From positions 1,302,001 to 1,366,000 of the forward strand of contig JAZDXN010000026.1 of the NCBI GenBank assembly GCA_037013495.1: 64,000 bases of DNA, in the 5' to 3' direction. Below the pieces are notes generated by a model. The model did not search any database, had not been told where the DNA came from, and saw only the letters and a program-made list of their open reading frames with translations. Position 1 is the first letter of the stretch. Every line of letters starts with the position of its first letter. A program made the translations under genes and the position numbers. Positions 13,112-28,040 of this stretch are shown piece after piece. Origin of the DNA: Hippophae tibetana (Eukaryota > Streptophyta > Magnoliopsida > Rosales > Elaeagnaceae).

Positions 13112-15665
13112 ATGTCGTTTATATTTTCAAAAACAAAAAAAACATTTGGTAAATATGAGTTACAAATTTCAACGGAGATAACTTTTGACTTGGGTATCGA
13201 AACCACTATTATAATATATCAAATTGAAGCTCGTATCAAATTACACAATATGCTTTGGTCCCGTCAAAGAAAATCGTTTTTTGTCAAATTACATCGTTTA
13301 CATCACTTACCGAGTGTTTAAATTTTTTGAAGCACCGTTTTCATTTTACTCACTTCTAGTGTAAATCAATATAGCTATACAGGAGATATTGGTGCTGACC
13401 TAGTGTTGTTTATTTATATTTCCAATAATCCTCTATTATTCAAGAAAAAAATAAGAGAAGAGAAAAAGAAAGAGGATGTCGTTTATATTTTCAAAAACAA
13501 AAAAAACATTTGGTAAATATGAGTTACAAATTTCAACGGAGATAACTTTTGACTCGTGTATCGAAACCACTATTATAATATATCAAATCGAACCTCGTAT
13601 GAAATTACACAATATTTTTTGAACCCGCCAAAGAAAATCGTTTTTTTCTCAAATTACATCGTTTACATCACTTACCGAGTGTTTATAGTTTTTGAAGCAC
13701 CGTTTTCATTTTACTCACTTCTGGTTTAATTCAATAGAGCTATACCGGAGGTATTGGTGCTGACCTAGGGTTGTTTATTTATATTTCCAATAATCCTCTA
13801 TTATTCAAGAAAAAAATAAGAGAAGAGAAAAAGAAAGAGGATGTCGTTTATATTTTCAAAAACCAAAAAAACATTTGGTAAATATGAGTTACAAATTTCA
13901 ACGGAGATAACTTTTTACTCGTGTATCGAAACCACTATTATAATATATCAAATCGAAGCTCGTATCAAATTACACAATATGATTTGGTCCCGTCAAAGAA
14001 AATCGTTTTTGTACCCAAATTACATCGTTTACATCACTTACCGAGTGTGTAAAGTTTTTTAAGCACCGTTTTCATTTTACTTACTTTTGGTTTAATTCAA
14101 TAGAGCTATACAGGAGATATTGGTGCCAACCTAGGTTTGATTATTTATATTTTCAATCAATCCTTATTCTTAAAAAAAAAATAAGAGAAGAGAAAAAGAA
14201 ACAGGGATGTCGTTTACATTTTTAAAAAGAAAAAAACATTTGGTAAATATAGGTTACAACTTTCAACGGAGATAACTTTTGACTCGGGTACGGAAACCAC
14301 TATTATAATATATCAAGTCGAAGCTCGTATCAAATTACACAATATGTTTTGTTCCAATCAAAGAAAATCGTTTTTTTACCCAAATTACATCGTTTACATC
14401 ACTTACCGAGTGTTTAAATTTTTTGAAGCACCGTTTTCATTTTACTCACTTCTGGTTTAATTCAATAGAGCTATACAGGAGATATTGGTGCTGACCTAGT
14501 GTTGTTTATTTATATTTCCAATAAACGTCTATTATTCAAGAAAAAAATAAGAGAAAAGAAAAAGAAAGAGGATGTCGTTTATATTTTCAAAAACAAAAAA
14601 AACATTTGGTAAATATGAGTTACAAATTTCAACGGAGATAACTTTTGACTCATGTATCGAAACCACTATTATAATATATCAAATCGAACCTCGTATGAAA
14701 TTACACAATATTTTTTGAACCCGCCAAAGAAAATCGTTTTTTCTCAAATTACATCGTTTACATCACTTACCGAGTGTTTAAATTTTTTGAAGCACCGTTT
14801 TCATTTTACTCACTTCTGGTTTAATTCAATATAGCTATACAGGAGATATTGGTGCCAACCTAGGTTTGATTATTTATATTTTGAATCAATCCCTATTCTT
14901 CAAAAAAAAATAAGAGAAGAGAAAAAGAAAGAGGATGTCGTTTACATTTTTAAAAACAAAAAAAACATTTGGTAAATATGAGTTACAACTTTCAACGGGG
15001 ATAACTTTTGACTCGGGTATCGAAACCACTATTATAATATATCAAATCGAAGCTCGTATGAAATTACACAATATGTTTTGAACCCGCCAAAGAAAATCGT
15101 TTTTTTCTCAAATTACATCGTTTACATCACTTACCGAGTGTTTATAGTTTTTGAAGCACCGTTTTCATTTTACTAACTTCTGGTTTAATTCAATAGAGCT
15201 ATACAGGAGATATTGGTGCTGACCTAGTGTTGTTTATTTATATTTCCAATAATCCTCTATTATTCAAGAAAAAAATAAGAGAAGAGAAAAAGAAAGAGGA
15301 TGTCGTTTATATTTTCAAAAACAAAAAAAAACATTTGGTAAATATGAGTTACAAATTTCAACGGAGATAACTTTTGACTCGTGTATCGAAACCACTATTA
15401 TAAAATATCAAATCGAACCTCGTATGAAATTACACAATATTTTTTGAACCCGCCAAAGAAAATCGTTTTTTTCTCAAATTACATCGTTTACATCACTTAC
15501 CGAGTGTTTATAGTTTTTGAAGCACCGTTTTCATTTTACTAACTTCTGGTTTAATTCAATAGAGCTATACCGGAGATATTGGTGCTGACCTAGTGTTGTT
15601 TATTTATATTTCCAATAATCCCCTATTATTCAAGAAAAAAATAAGAGAAGAGAAAAAGAAAGAGG
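13112..15665 (+). repeat. Partial 6-mer HOR copies
   Basis: 13112-13840 matches the last two monomers of the 6-mer (compare 6552-7280 and 8739-9467), with small changes such as TTTTGACTTGGGTATC and TTTTTTGTCAAATTAC. At 13841 the first, second and third monomer types of the 6-mer follow in normal order (TTTTTACTCGTG, then TAAATATAGGTTAC, then CTCATGTATCG). After that the order changes to the 3-mer pattern of the next block. Noncoding. Confidence 0.82.
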
Positions 15666-16758
15666 ATGTCGTTTATATTTTCAAAAACAAAAAAAACATT
15701 TGGTAAATATGAGTTACAAATTTCAACGGAGATAACTTTTGACTCGTGTATCGAAACCACTATTATAATATATCAAATCGAACCTCGTATGAAATTACAC
15801 AATATTTTTTGAACCCGCCAAAGAAAATCGTTTTTTCTCAAATTACATCGTTTACATCACTTACCGAGTGTTTAAATTTTTTGAAGCACCGTTTTCATTT
15901 TACTCACTTCTGGTTTAATTCAATATAGCTATACAGGAGATATTGGTGCCAACCTAGGTTTGATTATTTATATTTTGAATCAATCCCTATTCTTCAAAAA
16001 AAAATAAGAGAAGAGAAAAAGAAAGAGGATGTCGTTTACATTTTTAAAAACAAAAAAAACATTTGGTAAATATGAGTTAGAACTTTCAACGGGGATAACT
16101 TTTGACTCGGGTATCGAAACCACAATTATAATATATCAAATCGAAGCTCGTATGAAATTACCCAATATTTTTTGAACCCACCAAAGAAAATCGTTTTTTT
16201 CTCAAATTACATCGTTTACATCACTTACCGAGTGTTTATAGTTTTTGAAGCACCGTTTTCATTTTACTAACTTCTGGTTTAATTCAATAGAGCTATACAG
16301 GAGATATTGGTGCTGACCTAGTGTTGTTTATTTATATTTCCAATAATCCTCTATTATTCAAGAAAAAAATAAGAGAAGAGAAAAAGAAAGAGGATGTCGT
16401 TTATATTTTCAAAAACAAAAAAAACATTTGGTAAATATGAGTTACAAATTTCAACGGAGATAACTTTTGACTCGTGTATCGAAACCACTATTATAATATA
16501 TCAAATCGAACCTCGTATGAAATTACACAATATTTTTTGAACCCGCCAAAGAAAATCGTTTTTTTCTCAAATTACATCGTTTACATCACTTACCGAGTGT
16601 TTATAGTTTTTGAAGCACCGTTTTCATTTTACTAACTTCTGGTTTAATTCAATAGAGCTATACCGGAGATATTGGTGCTGACCTAGTGTTGTTTATTTAT
16701 ATTTCCAATAATCCTCTATTATTCAAGAAAAAAATAAGAGAAGAGAAAAAGAAAGAGG
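15666..16758 (+). repeat. 3-mer higher-order repeat unit (~1,093 bp)
   Basis: The CTCGTGTATCG-type monomer with the short TTTTTTCTC run recurs at 14652, 15746 and 16839, spaced 1,094 and 1,093 bp, so three monomers form a local unit. A private change is GAGTTAGAACTTTC at about 16074. The pattern breaks after about 17850, where 4-mer spacing (1,457 bp) takes over. Noncoding. Confidence 0.78.
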
Positions 16759-18944
16759 ATGTCGTTTATATTTTCAAAAACAAAAAAAACATTTGGTAAA
16801 TATGAGTTACAAATTTCAACGGAGATAACTTTTGACTCGTGTATCGAAACCACTATTATAATATATCAAATCGAACCTCGTATGAAATTACACAATATTT
16901 TTTGAACCCGCCAAAGAAAATCGTTTTTTCTCAAATTACATCGTTTACATCACTTACCGAGTGTTTAAATTTTTTGAAGCACCGTTTTCATTTTACTCAC
17001 TTCTGGTTTAATTCAATATAGCTATACAGGAGATATTGGTGCCAACCTAGGTTTGATTATTTATATTTTGAATCAATCCCTATTCTTCAAAAAAAAAATA
17101 AGAGAAGAGAAAAAGAAAGAGGATGTCGTTTACATTTTTAAAAACAAGAAAAACATTTGGTAAATATGAGTTACAACTTTCAACGGGGATAACTGTTGAC
17201 TCGGGTATCGAAACCACAATTATAATATATCAAATCGAAGCTCGTATGAAATTACCCAATATTTTTTGAACCCGCCAAAGAAAATCGTTTTTTTCTCAAA
17301 TTACATCGTTTACATCACTTACCGAGTGTTTATAGTTTTTGAAGCACCGTTTTCATTTTACTAACTTCTGGTTTAATTCAATAGAGCTATACAGGAGATA
17401 TTGGTGCTGACCTAGTGTTGTTTATTTATATTTCCAATAATCCTCTATTATTCAAGAAAAAAATAAGAGAAGAGAAAAAGAAAGAGGATGTCGTTTATAT
17501 TTTCAAAAACAAAAAAAACATTTGGTAAATATGAGTTACAAATTTCAACGGAGATAACTTTTGACTCGTGTATCGAAACCACTATTATAATATATCAAAT
17601 CGAACCTCGTATGAAATTACACAATATTTTTTGAAGCCGCCAAAGAAAATCGTTTTTTTCTCAAATTACATCGTTTACATCACTTACCGAGTGTTTAAAT
17701 TTTTTGAAGCACCGTTTTCATTTTACTCACTTCTGGTTTAATTCAATATAGCTATACAGGAGATATTGGTGCCAACCTAGGTTTGATTATTTATATTTTG
17801 AATCAATCCCTATTCTTCAAAAAAAATAAGAGAAGAGAAAAAGAAAGAGGATGTCGTTTACATTTTTAAAAACAAAAAAAACATTTGGTAAATATGAGTT
17901 ACAACTTTCAACGGGGATAACTTTTGACTCGGGTATCGAAACCACTATTATAATATATCAAATCGAAGCTCGTATGAAATTACACAATATGTTTTGAACC
18001 CGCCAAAGAAAATCGTTTTTTTCTCAAATTACATCGTTTACATCACTTACCGAGTGTTTATAGTTTTTGAAGCACCGTTTTCATTTTACTAACTTCTATT
18101 TTAATTCAATAGAGCTATACAGGAGATATTGGTGCTGACTTAGGGTTCTTTATTTATATTTCCAATAATCCTCTATTATTCAAGAAAAAAATAAGAGAAG
18201 AGAAAAAGAAAGAGGATGTCCTTTATATTTTCAAAAACAAAAAAAACATTTGGTAAATATGAGTTACAAATTTCAACGGAGATAACTTTTGACTCGTGTA
18301 TCGAAACCACTATTATAATATATCAAATCGAACCTCGTATGAAATTACACAATATTTTTTGAACCCCCCAAAGAAAATCGTTTTTTCTCAAATTACATCG
18401 TTTACATCACTTACCGAGTGTTTAAATTTTTTGAAGCACCGTTTTCATTTTACTCACTTCTGGTTTAATTCAATATAGCTATACAGGAGATATTGGTGCC
18501 AACCAAGGTTTGATTATTTATATTTTGAATCAATCCCTATTCTTCAAAAAAAAATAAGAGAAGAGAAAAAGAAAGAGGATGTCGTTTACATTTTTAAAAA
18601 CAAAAAAAACATTTGGTAAATATGAGTTACAACTTTCAACGGGGATAACTTTTGACTCGGGTATCGAAACCACTATTATAATATATCAAATCGAAGCTCG
18701 TATGAAATTACACAATATGTTTTGAACCCGCCAAAGAAAATCGTTTTTTTCTCAAATTACATCGTTTACATCACTTACCGAGTGTTTATAGTTTTTGAAG
18801 CACCGTTTTCATTTTACTAACTTCTATTTTAATTCAATAGAGCTATACAGGAGATATTGGTGCTGACTTAGGGTTCTTTATTTATATTTCCAATAATCCT
18901 CTATTATTCAAGAAAAAAATAAGAGAAGAGAAAAAGAAAGAGGA
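16759..18944 (+). repeat. Duplicated satellite block, copy B (partner of 10925-13111)
   Basis: Second copy of the block described at 10925-13111, sharing its private variants at a constant 5,833 bp offset. Copy-specific changes are few, for example GATAACTGTTGACTC at about 17190, TTTGAAGCCGCC at about 17631 and CCAACCAAGG at about 18499. The small number of differences suggests the duplication is recent. Confidence 0.85.
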
Positions 18945-21900
18945 TGTCGTTTATATTTTCAAAAACAAAAAAAAACATTTGGTAAATATGAGTTACAAAT
19001 TTCAACGGAGATAACTTTTGACTCGTGTATCGAAACCACTATTATAATATATCAAATCGAACCTCGTATGAAATTACACAATATTTTTTGAACCCGCCAA
19101 AGAAAATCGTTTTTTCTCAAATTACATCGTTTACATCACTTACCGAGTGTTTATAGTTTTTGAAGCACCGTTTTCATTTTACTAACTTCTGGTTTAATTC
19201 AATAGAGCTATACAGGAGGTATTGGTGCTGACCTAGGGTTGTTTATTTATATTTCCAATAATCCTCTATTATTCAAGAAAAAAATAAGAGAAGAGAAAAA
19301 GAAAGAGGATGTCGTTTATATTTTCAAAAACAAAAAAAACATTTGGTAAATATGAGTTACAAATTTCAACGGAGATAACTTTTGACTCGTGTATCGAAAC
19401 CACTATTATAATATATCAAATCGAACCTCGTTACAAATTACACAATATTTTTTGAACCCACCAAAGAAAATCGTTTTTTCTCAAATTACATCGTTTACAT
19501 CACTTACCAAGTGTTTAAATTTTTTGAAGCACCGTTTTCATTTTACTCACTTTTGGTTTAATTCAATATAGCTATACAGGAGATATTGGTGCCAACCTAG
19601 GTTTGATTATTTATATTTTGAATCAATCCCTATTCTTCAAAAAAAAATAAGAGAAGAGAAAAAGAAAGAGTATGTCGTTTACATTTTTAAAAACAAAAAA
19701 CACATTTGGTAAATATGAGTTACAACTTTCAACGGGGATAACTTTTGACTCGGGTATCGAAACCACTATTATAATATATCAAATCGAAGCTCGTATGAAA
19801 TTACCCAATATTTTTTGAACCCGCCAAAGAAAATCTTTTTTTTCTCAAATTACATCGTTTACATCACTTACCGAGTGTTTATAGTTTTTGAAGCACCGTT
19901 TTCATTTTACTAACTTCTGGTTTAATTCAATAGAGCTATACAGGAGATATTGGTGCTGACCTAGTGTTGTTTATTTATATTTCCAATAATCCTCTATTAT
20001 TCAAGAAAAAAATAAGAGAAGAGAAAAAGAAAGAGGATGTCGTTTATATTTTCAAAAACAAAAAAAACATTTGGTAAATATGAGTTACAAATTTCAACGG
20101 AGATAACTTTTGACTCGTGTATCGAAACCACTATTATAATATATCAAATCGAACCTCGTATGAAATTACACAATATTTTTTGAACCCGCCAAAGAAAATC
20201 GTTTTTTTCTCAAATTACATCGTTTACATCACTTACCGAGTGTTTATAGTTTTTGAAGCACCGTTTTCATTTTACTAACTTCTGGTTTAATTCAATAGAG
20301 CTATACAGGAGATATTGGTGCTGACCTAGGGTTGTTTATTTATATTTCCAATAATCCTCTATTCTTCAAGAAAAAAATAAGAGAAGAGAAAAAGAAAGAG
20401 GATATCGTTTATATTTTCAAAAACAAAAAAAACATTTGGTAAATATGAGTTACAAATTTCAACGGAGATAACCTTTGACTCGTGTATCGAAACCACTATT
20501 ATAATATATCAAATCGAACCTCGTATGAAATTACACAATATTTTTTGAACCCGCCAAAGAAAATCGTTTTTTTTCTCAAATTACATCGTTTACATCACTT
20601 ACCGAGTGTTTGTAGTTTTTGAAGCACCGTCTTCATTTTACTAACTTCTGGTTTAATTCAATAGAGCTATACAGGAGATATTGGTTCTGACTAGGGTTGT
20701 TTATTTATATTTCCAATAATCCTTTATTATTCAAGAAAAAAATAAGAGAAGAGAAAAAGAAAGAGGATGTCGTTTTTATTTTCAAAAACAAAAAAAACAT
20801 TTGGTAAATATGAGTTACAAATTTCAACGGAGATAACTTTTGACTCGTGTATCGAAACCACTATTATAATATATCAAATCGAACCTCGTATGAAATTACA
20901 CAATATTTTTTGAACCCGCCAAAGAAAATCGTTTTTTCTCAAATTACATCGTTTACATCACTTACCGAGTGTTTATAGTTTTTGAAGCACCGTTTTCATT
21001 TTACTAACTTCTGGTTTAATTCAATAGAGCTATACAGGAGGTATTGGTGCTGACCTAGGGTTGTTTATCTATATTTCCAATAATCCTCTATTATTCATGA
21101 AAAAAATAAGAGAAGAGAAAAAGAAAGAGGATGTCGTTTATATTTTCAAAAACAAAAAAAACATTTGGTAAATATGAGTTACAAATTTCAACGGAGATAA
21201 CTTTTTACTCGGGTATCGAAACCACTATTATAATATATCAAATCAAAGCTCGTATCAAATTACACAATATGATTTGGTCCGGTCAAAGAAAATCGTTTTT
21301 GTACCCAAATTACATCGTTTACATCACTTACCGAGTGTGTAAAGTTTTTTAAGCACCGTTTTCATTTTACTTACTTTTGGTTTAATTCAATAGAGCTATA
21401 CAGGCGATATTGGTGCCAACCGAGGTTTGATTATTTATATTTTCAATCAATCCTTATTCTTCAAAAAAAATAAGAGAAGAGAAAAAGAAACGGTGATGTC
21501 GTTTACATTTTTAAAAAGAAAAAAACATTTGGTAAATATAAGTTACAACTTTCAACGGAGATAACTTTTGACTCGGGTATCGAAACCACTATTATAATAT
21601 ATCAAGTCGAAGCTCGTATCAAATTACACAATATGTTTTGTTCCCGTCAAAGAAAATCGTTTTTTTACCCAAATTACATCGTTTACATCACTTACCGACT
21701 GTTTAAATTTTTTGAAGCACCGTTTTCATTTTACTCACTTCTAGTTTAATTCAATATAGCTATACAGGAGATATTAGTGCCAACCTAGGTTTGATTATTT
21801 ATATTTTGAATCAATCCCTATTCTTCAAAAAAAAATAAGAGAAGAGAAAAAGAAAGAGGATGTCGTTTACATTTTTAAAAACAAAAAAAAACATTTGGTA

Positions 21901-22955
21901 AATATGAGTTACAACTTTCAACGGGGATAACTTTTGACTCGGGTATCGAAACCACTATTATAATATATCAAATCGAAGCTCGTATGAAATTACACAATAT
22001 GTTTTGAACCCGCCAAAGAAAATCGTTTTTTTCTCAAATTACATCGTTTACATCACTTACCGAGTGTTTATAGTTTTTGAAGCACCGTTTTCATTTTACT
22101 AACTTCTGGATTAATTCAATAGAGCTATACAGGAGATATTGGTGCTGACTTAGGGTTCTTTATTTATATTTCCAATAATCCTCTATTATTCAAGAAAAAA
22201 ATAAGAGAAGAGAAAAAGAAAGAGGATGTCGTTTATATTTTCAAAAACAAAAAAAAACATTTGGTAAATAAGAGTTACAAATTTCAACGGAGATAACTTT
22301 TGACTCGGGTATCGAAACCACTATTATAATATATCAAATCGAAGCTCGTATCAAATTACACAATATGCTTTGGTCCCGTCAAAGAAAATCGTTTTTGAAC
22401 CCAAATTACATCGTTTACATTACTTACTGAGTGTTTAAGATTTTTGAAGCACCGTTTTCATTTCACTTACTTCTGGTTTAATTCAATAGAGCTATACAGG
22501 AGATATTGGTGCCAACCTAGGTTTGATTATTTATATTTTCAATAAATCCCTATTCTTCAAAAAAAAATACGAGAAGAGAAAAAGAAAGAGGATGTTGTTT
22601 ACATTTTCAAAAACAAAAAAAAACATTTGGTAAATATGAGTTACAACTTTCAACGGGGATAACTTTTGACTCTGGTATCGAAACCACTATTATAATATAT
22701 AAAATCGAAGCTCGTATGAAATTACCCAATATTTTTTGAACCCGCCAAAGAAAATCGTTTTTTTCTCAAATTACATCGTTTACATCACTTACCGAGTATT
22801 TATAGTTTTTGAAGCACCGTCTTCATTTTACTAACTTCTCGTTTAATTCAATAGAGCTATACAGGAGATTTGGTGCTGACCTAGGGTTGTTTATTTATAT
22901 TTCCAATAATCCTCTATTATTCAAGAAAAAAATAAGAGAAGAGAAAAAGAAAGAG
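18945..22955 (+). repeat. Heterogeneous end of the homogenised satellite domain
   Basis: Eleven monomers with more individual changes than the blocks upstream, for example a CTCGTTACAAATTAC variant at about 19428, GGATATCG at about 20400, a one-base loss in TCTGACTAGGG at about 20686 and a GGAGATTTGGTGC contraction at about 22866. A relative of the first 6-mer monomer starts at 21131 (TTTTTACTCGGG). The region leads into the more divergent monomers that follow. No gene is seen. Confidence 0.82.
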
Positions 22956-25900
22956 GATGTCGTTTATATTTTCAAAAACAAAAAAAACATTTGGTAAATA
23001 TGAGTTACAAATTTCAACAGAGATAACTTTTGACTCGGGTATCGAAACCACTATTATAATATATCAAGTCGAAGCTCGTATAAAATTACACAATATGTTT
23101 TGGTCCCGTCAAAGAAAATCGTTTTTGTACCCAAATTACATCGTTTACATCACTTACCGAGTGTGCAAAGTTTTTGAAGCACCGTTTTCATTTTACTCAC
23201 TTCTGGTTTAATTCAATAGAGGTATATAATAGATATTGGTGCCAACCTAGTTTTGATTATTTATAATTTCAACCAATCCTTATTCTTCAAAAAAAATAAG
23301 AGAAGAGAAAAATAAACGGGGATGTCGTTTACATTTTTAAAAAGAAAAAAAACATTTGGTAAATATAAGTTACAACTTTCAACGGAGATAACTTTTGACT
23401 CGGGTATCGAAACCACTATTATAATATATCAAGTCGAAGCTCGTATCAAATTACACAATATGTTTTGGTCCCGTCAAAGAAAATCGTTTTTGTACCCAAA
23501 TTACATCATTTACATCACTTACCAAGTGTTTAAAGTTTTTGAACCACCGTTTTCATTTTACTCAATTCTGGTTTAATTCAATAGAGGTATATAGGAGATA
23601 TTGGTGCCAACCTAGTTTTGATTATTTATATTTTCAACCAATCCCTATTCTTCAAAAAAAAAGATAAGAGAAAAAGAAAGAGGATGTCGTTCATATTTTC
23701 AAAAACAAAAAATCATCTGGTAAATATGAGTTACAAATTTCAAAGGAGATAAATTTTGACTCGGGTATCGAAACCACTATTATAATATATCAAATCGAAG
23801 CTCGTATGAAATTACAGAATATCTTTTCGTCCCGCTATGGAAAATCGTTTTTGTACCCAAATTACATCGTTTACATCACTTATCGAGTGTTTATAGTTTT
23901 TGACGCAACATTTTCAATTTACTTACTTCTGGTCTAATTCAATAGAGCTATACAGGAGATATTGGTGCCAACCTAGGTTTGATTATTAATAATTTCAATC
24001 ATTCCCTATTCTTCAAAAAAAATAAGAGAAGAGAAAAAGAAAGAGGATGTCGTTTACATTTTCAAAAATAAAAAAACATTTGGTAAATATGAGTTACAAT
24101 TTTCAATAGATATAACTTTTGACTCGGGTATCGAAACCACTATTATAATATATCAAATCGAAACTCACATCAAATTACACAATATGTTTTGGTACTGCCA
24201 AGGAAAATCGTTTTTGTACCCAAATTACATCGTTTATATCACTTACAAAGTGTTTAAAGTTTTTGAAGCACCGTTTTCATTTTACTTACTTCTGGTTTAA
24301 TTCAATATAGCTATACAGGAGATATTGGTGCCAACCTAGGTTTGATTATTTATATTTTCAATCAATCCCCATTCTTCAAATAAAAATAAGAGAAGAGAAA
24401 AAGAAACAGGTTGTCGTTTACATTTTCAAAAAAAAAAACATTTCGTAAATATGTGTTACTATTTTCGACGGAGATAACTTTTGACTCGGGTATAGAAACT
24501 ACTATTATACTGTATCAACTCGAAGCTCGTATCAAATTACACAATATGCTTTGGTCCCACCATAGAAAATCGTTTTTGTACCCAAATTATATCGTGTACA
24601 TCACTTACCGAGTGTTTAAAGTTTTTGACGCACAATTTTCATTTCACTTACTTCTGGTTAATTCAATAGAGCTATAAAGGAGATATTGGTGCCAACCTAG
24701 GTTTGATTATTTATATTTTCAATCAATCCCTATTCTTCAAAAAAAAAATAAGAGAAGAGAAACAGAAAGAGGATGTCGTTTATATTTTCAAGAACAAAAA
24801 AAAACATTTTGTAAATATGAGTTACAAATTTCAACGGAGATAACTTTTGATTCGGGTATCGAAACCACTATTCTAATATATCAAATTGAAGCTCGTATCA
24901 AATTACACAATATGTTTTCGTCCCGTCAAAGAAAATCGTTTTTGTACCCAAATTACATCGTTTACATCACTTACCGAGTGTGTAAAATTTTTGAAGCACC
25001 GTTTTCATTTTACTTACTTCTGGTTTAATTTAATAGAGCTATACAGGAGATATTGGTGCCAACCTAGGTTTGATTATTTATATTTTCAATCAATCCTTAT
25101 TCTTCAAAAAAAAAAAATAAGAGAAGACAAAAAGAAACAGGATGTCGTTTACATTTTCAAAAAGAAAAAACATTTGGTAAATATAAGTTACAACTTTCAA
25201 CGGACATAAATTTTGACTCGGGTATCGAAACCACTATTATAATATATCAAATCGAAGCTCATATCAAATTACACAATATGTTTTGGTCCCATCAAAGAAA
25301 ATCGTTTTTGTTCATAAATTAAATCGTTTACATCACTTACCGAGTGTTTAAATTTTTTGAAGGATCGTTTTCATTTTACTTACTTCTCGTTTAATTCAAT
25401 ATAGCTATACAGGAGATATTGGTGCCAACCTAAGTTTGATTATTTATATTTTCAATCAATCCCTATTCTTCAAAAAAAAATAAGAGAAGAGAAAAAGAAA
25501 GAGGATGTCGTTTACATTTTCAAAAACAAAAAAAAACATTTGTTAAATATGTGTTACTACTTTCAACGAAGATAACTTTTCACTCGGTTATCGAAACCAC
25601 TATTATAATATATCAAATCGAAGCTCGTATCAAATTACACAATATGTTTTGGTACTGCCCTGGAAAAAGGTTTTTGTACCCAAATTACATTGTTTATATC
25701 ACTTACCAAGTGTTTAAAATTTTGAAGCAACGTTTTCATTTTACTAACTTCTCGTTTAATTCAATAGAGCTATACATGAGATATTTGTGCTGACCTAGGG
25801 TTGTTTATTTATATTTTCAACCAATCCCTATTCTTCAAAAAAGAAAAGAGAAGAGAAGAAGAAAGAGTATGCCGTTCATATTTTCAAAAACAAAAAATCA

Positions 25901-28040
25901 TTTGGTAAATATGAGTTACAAATTTCAACGGAGATAAATTTTGACTCGGGTATCGAAACCACTATTATAATATATCAAATCGAAACTCGTATGAAATTAC
26001 ACAATATGTTTTCGTCGCGCTATGGAAAATCGTTTTGGTACCCAAATTACGTCGTTTACATCACTTATCGAGTATTTAAAGTTTTTGACGCAAACTTTTC
26101 ATTTCACTTACTTCTGGTTAATTCAATAGAGCTATACAGGAGATATTGGTGCCAACCTAGGTTTGATTATTTATATTTTCAATCAATCCCTATTCTTCAA
26201 AAAAAAAAATAAGAGAAGAGAAAAAGAAAGAGGATGTCGTTCATATTTTCAAAAACAAAAATCATTTGGTAAATATGAGTTACAAATTTCAATAGAGATA
26301 ACTTTTGACTCGGGTATCGAAACCACTATTATAATATATCGAATCGAAACTCACATCAAATTACACAATATGTTTTGGTACTGCCAAGTAAAATCATTTT
26401 TGTACCCAAATTACATCGTTTATATCACTTACCAAGTGTTTAAAGTTTTTGAAGTACAGTTTTCATTTTACTTACTTCTAGTTATTTCAATAGAGCTATA
26501 CAGAAGATATGGGTGCCAACCTAGGTTTGATTATTTATATTTTCAATCAATCCCCATTCTTCAAATAAAAATAAGAGAAGAGAAAAAGAAACAGGTTGTC
26601 GTTTACATTTTCAAAAAGAAAAAAACATTTTGGTAAATATGTGTTACTATTTTCAACGGAGATAACTTTTCACTCAAATATAGAAACTACTATTATACTG
26701 TATCAACTCGAAGCTCGTATGAAATTACACAATATGTTTTGGTCCCACCATAGAAAATTTTTTTTGTACCCAAATTACATCGTTTACATCACTTACCGAG
26801 TGTTTAAAGTTTTTGACGCACAATTTTCATTTCACTTGCTTCTGGTTAATTCAATAGAGCTATACAGGAGATATTGGTGCCAACCTAGGTTTGATTATTT
26901 ATATTTTCAATCAATCCCTATTCTTCAAAAAAAAAATAAGAGAAGAGAAAAAGAAAGAGGATGTCGTTCATATTTTCAAAAACAAAAAATCATTTGGTAA
27001 ATATGAGTTACAAATTTCAACGGAGATAAATTTTGATCGAAACCACTATTATAATATATCAAATCGAAACTCGTATGAAATTACACAATATGTTTTCGTC
27101 CCGCTATGGAAAATCGTTTTGGTACCCAAATTACATCGTTTACATCACTTATCGAGTGTTTACAGTTTTTGACGCAACATTTTCAATTTACTTACTTCTG
27201 GTTTAATTCAATAGAACTATACAGGAGATATTGGTGCCAACCTAGGTTTGATTATTAATATTTTCAATCAATCCCTATTCTTCAAAAAAAATAAGAGAAG
27301 AGAAAAACAAAGAGAATGTCGTTTACATTTTCAAAAAATAAAAAAACATTTGGTAAATATGAGTTACAATTTTGAATAGAGATAAATTTTGACTCGGGTA
27401 TAGAAACCACTATTATAATATATCGAATCGAAACTCACATCAAATTACACAATATGTTTTGGTACTGCCAAGGAAAATCGTTTTTGTACCCAAATTACAT
27501 CGTTTATATCACTTACCAAGTGTTTAAAGTTTTTGAAGTACCGTTTTCATTTTACTTACTTCTATTTAATTCAATAGAGCTATATAGGAGATATTGGTGC
27601 CAATCTAGGTTTGATTATTTATATTTTCAATCAATCCCTATTCTACAAAAAAAAAATAAGAAAAGAGAAAAAGAAAGAGGATGTCGTTTACATTTTCAAA
27701 AACAATAAAAATTTGGTAAATATGAGTTACAACTTTCAACGGGGATAACTTTTGCCTCGGGTATCCAAAACCACTATTATAATATATCAAATCAAAGCTC
27801 ATATGAAATTACACAAAATGATTTGTTCCCGTCAAATAAAATATTTTTTGTCCCCAAATTACATCGTTTGCATCACTTACCGAGTGTTTAAAGTTTTTGA
27901 AACACCTTTTTCATTTTACTTACTTCTGGTTTAATTCAATAGAGCTATACAGGAGATATTGATGCTGACCTAGGGTTGATTATTTATATTTTCAATCCGT
28001 CTCTAGTCTTTAAAAAAAATAAGAGAAGAGAAAAAGAAAG
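22956..28040 (+). repeat. Divergent satellite zone with a faded 6-mer register
   Basis: Monomers here differ from each other at many positions, including TGTGTTACTATTTTC, a CGCTATGGAAAATCG variant and GGTACTGCCAAGG. Weak periodicity survives: CGCTATGGAAAATCG recurs at 23832 and 26020 (2,188 bp), and ACAGGTTGTCG with CAAATAAAAATAAG recurs at 24406 and 26591 (2,185 bp). This is an old 6-mer that has accumulated point changes rather than being re-homogenised. At about 27036 one monomer has lost the ACTCGGGTA stretch (TTTTGATCGAAACC). Noncoding. Confidence 0.83.

Noticed and set aside
22956..28040. A different satellite family in the divergent zone
   Set aside because: Monomer length, block order and most bases agree with the rest of the array, so these are diverged members of the same family.
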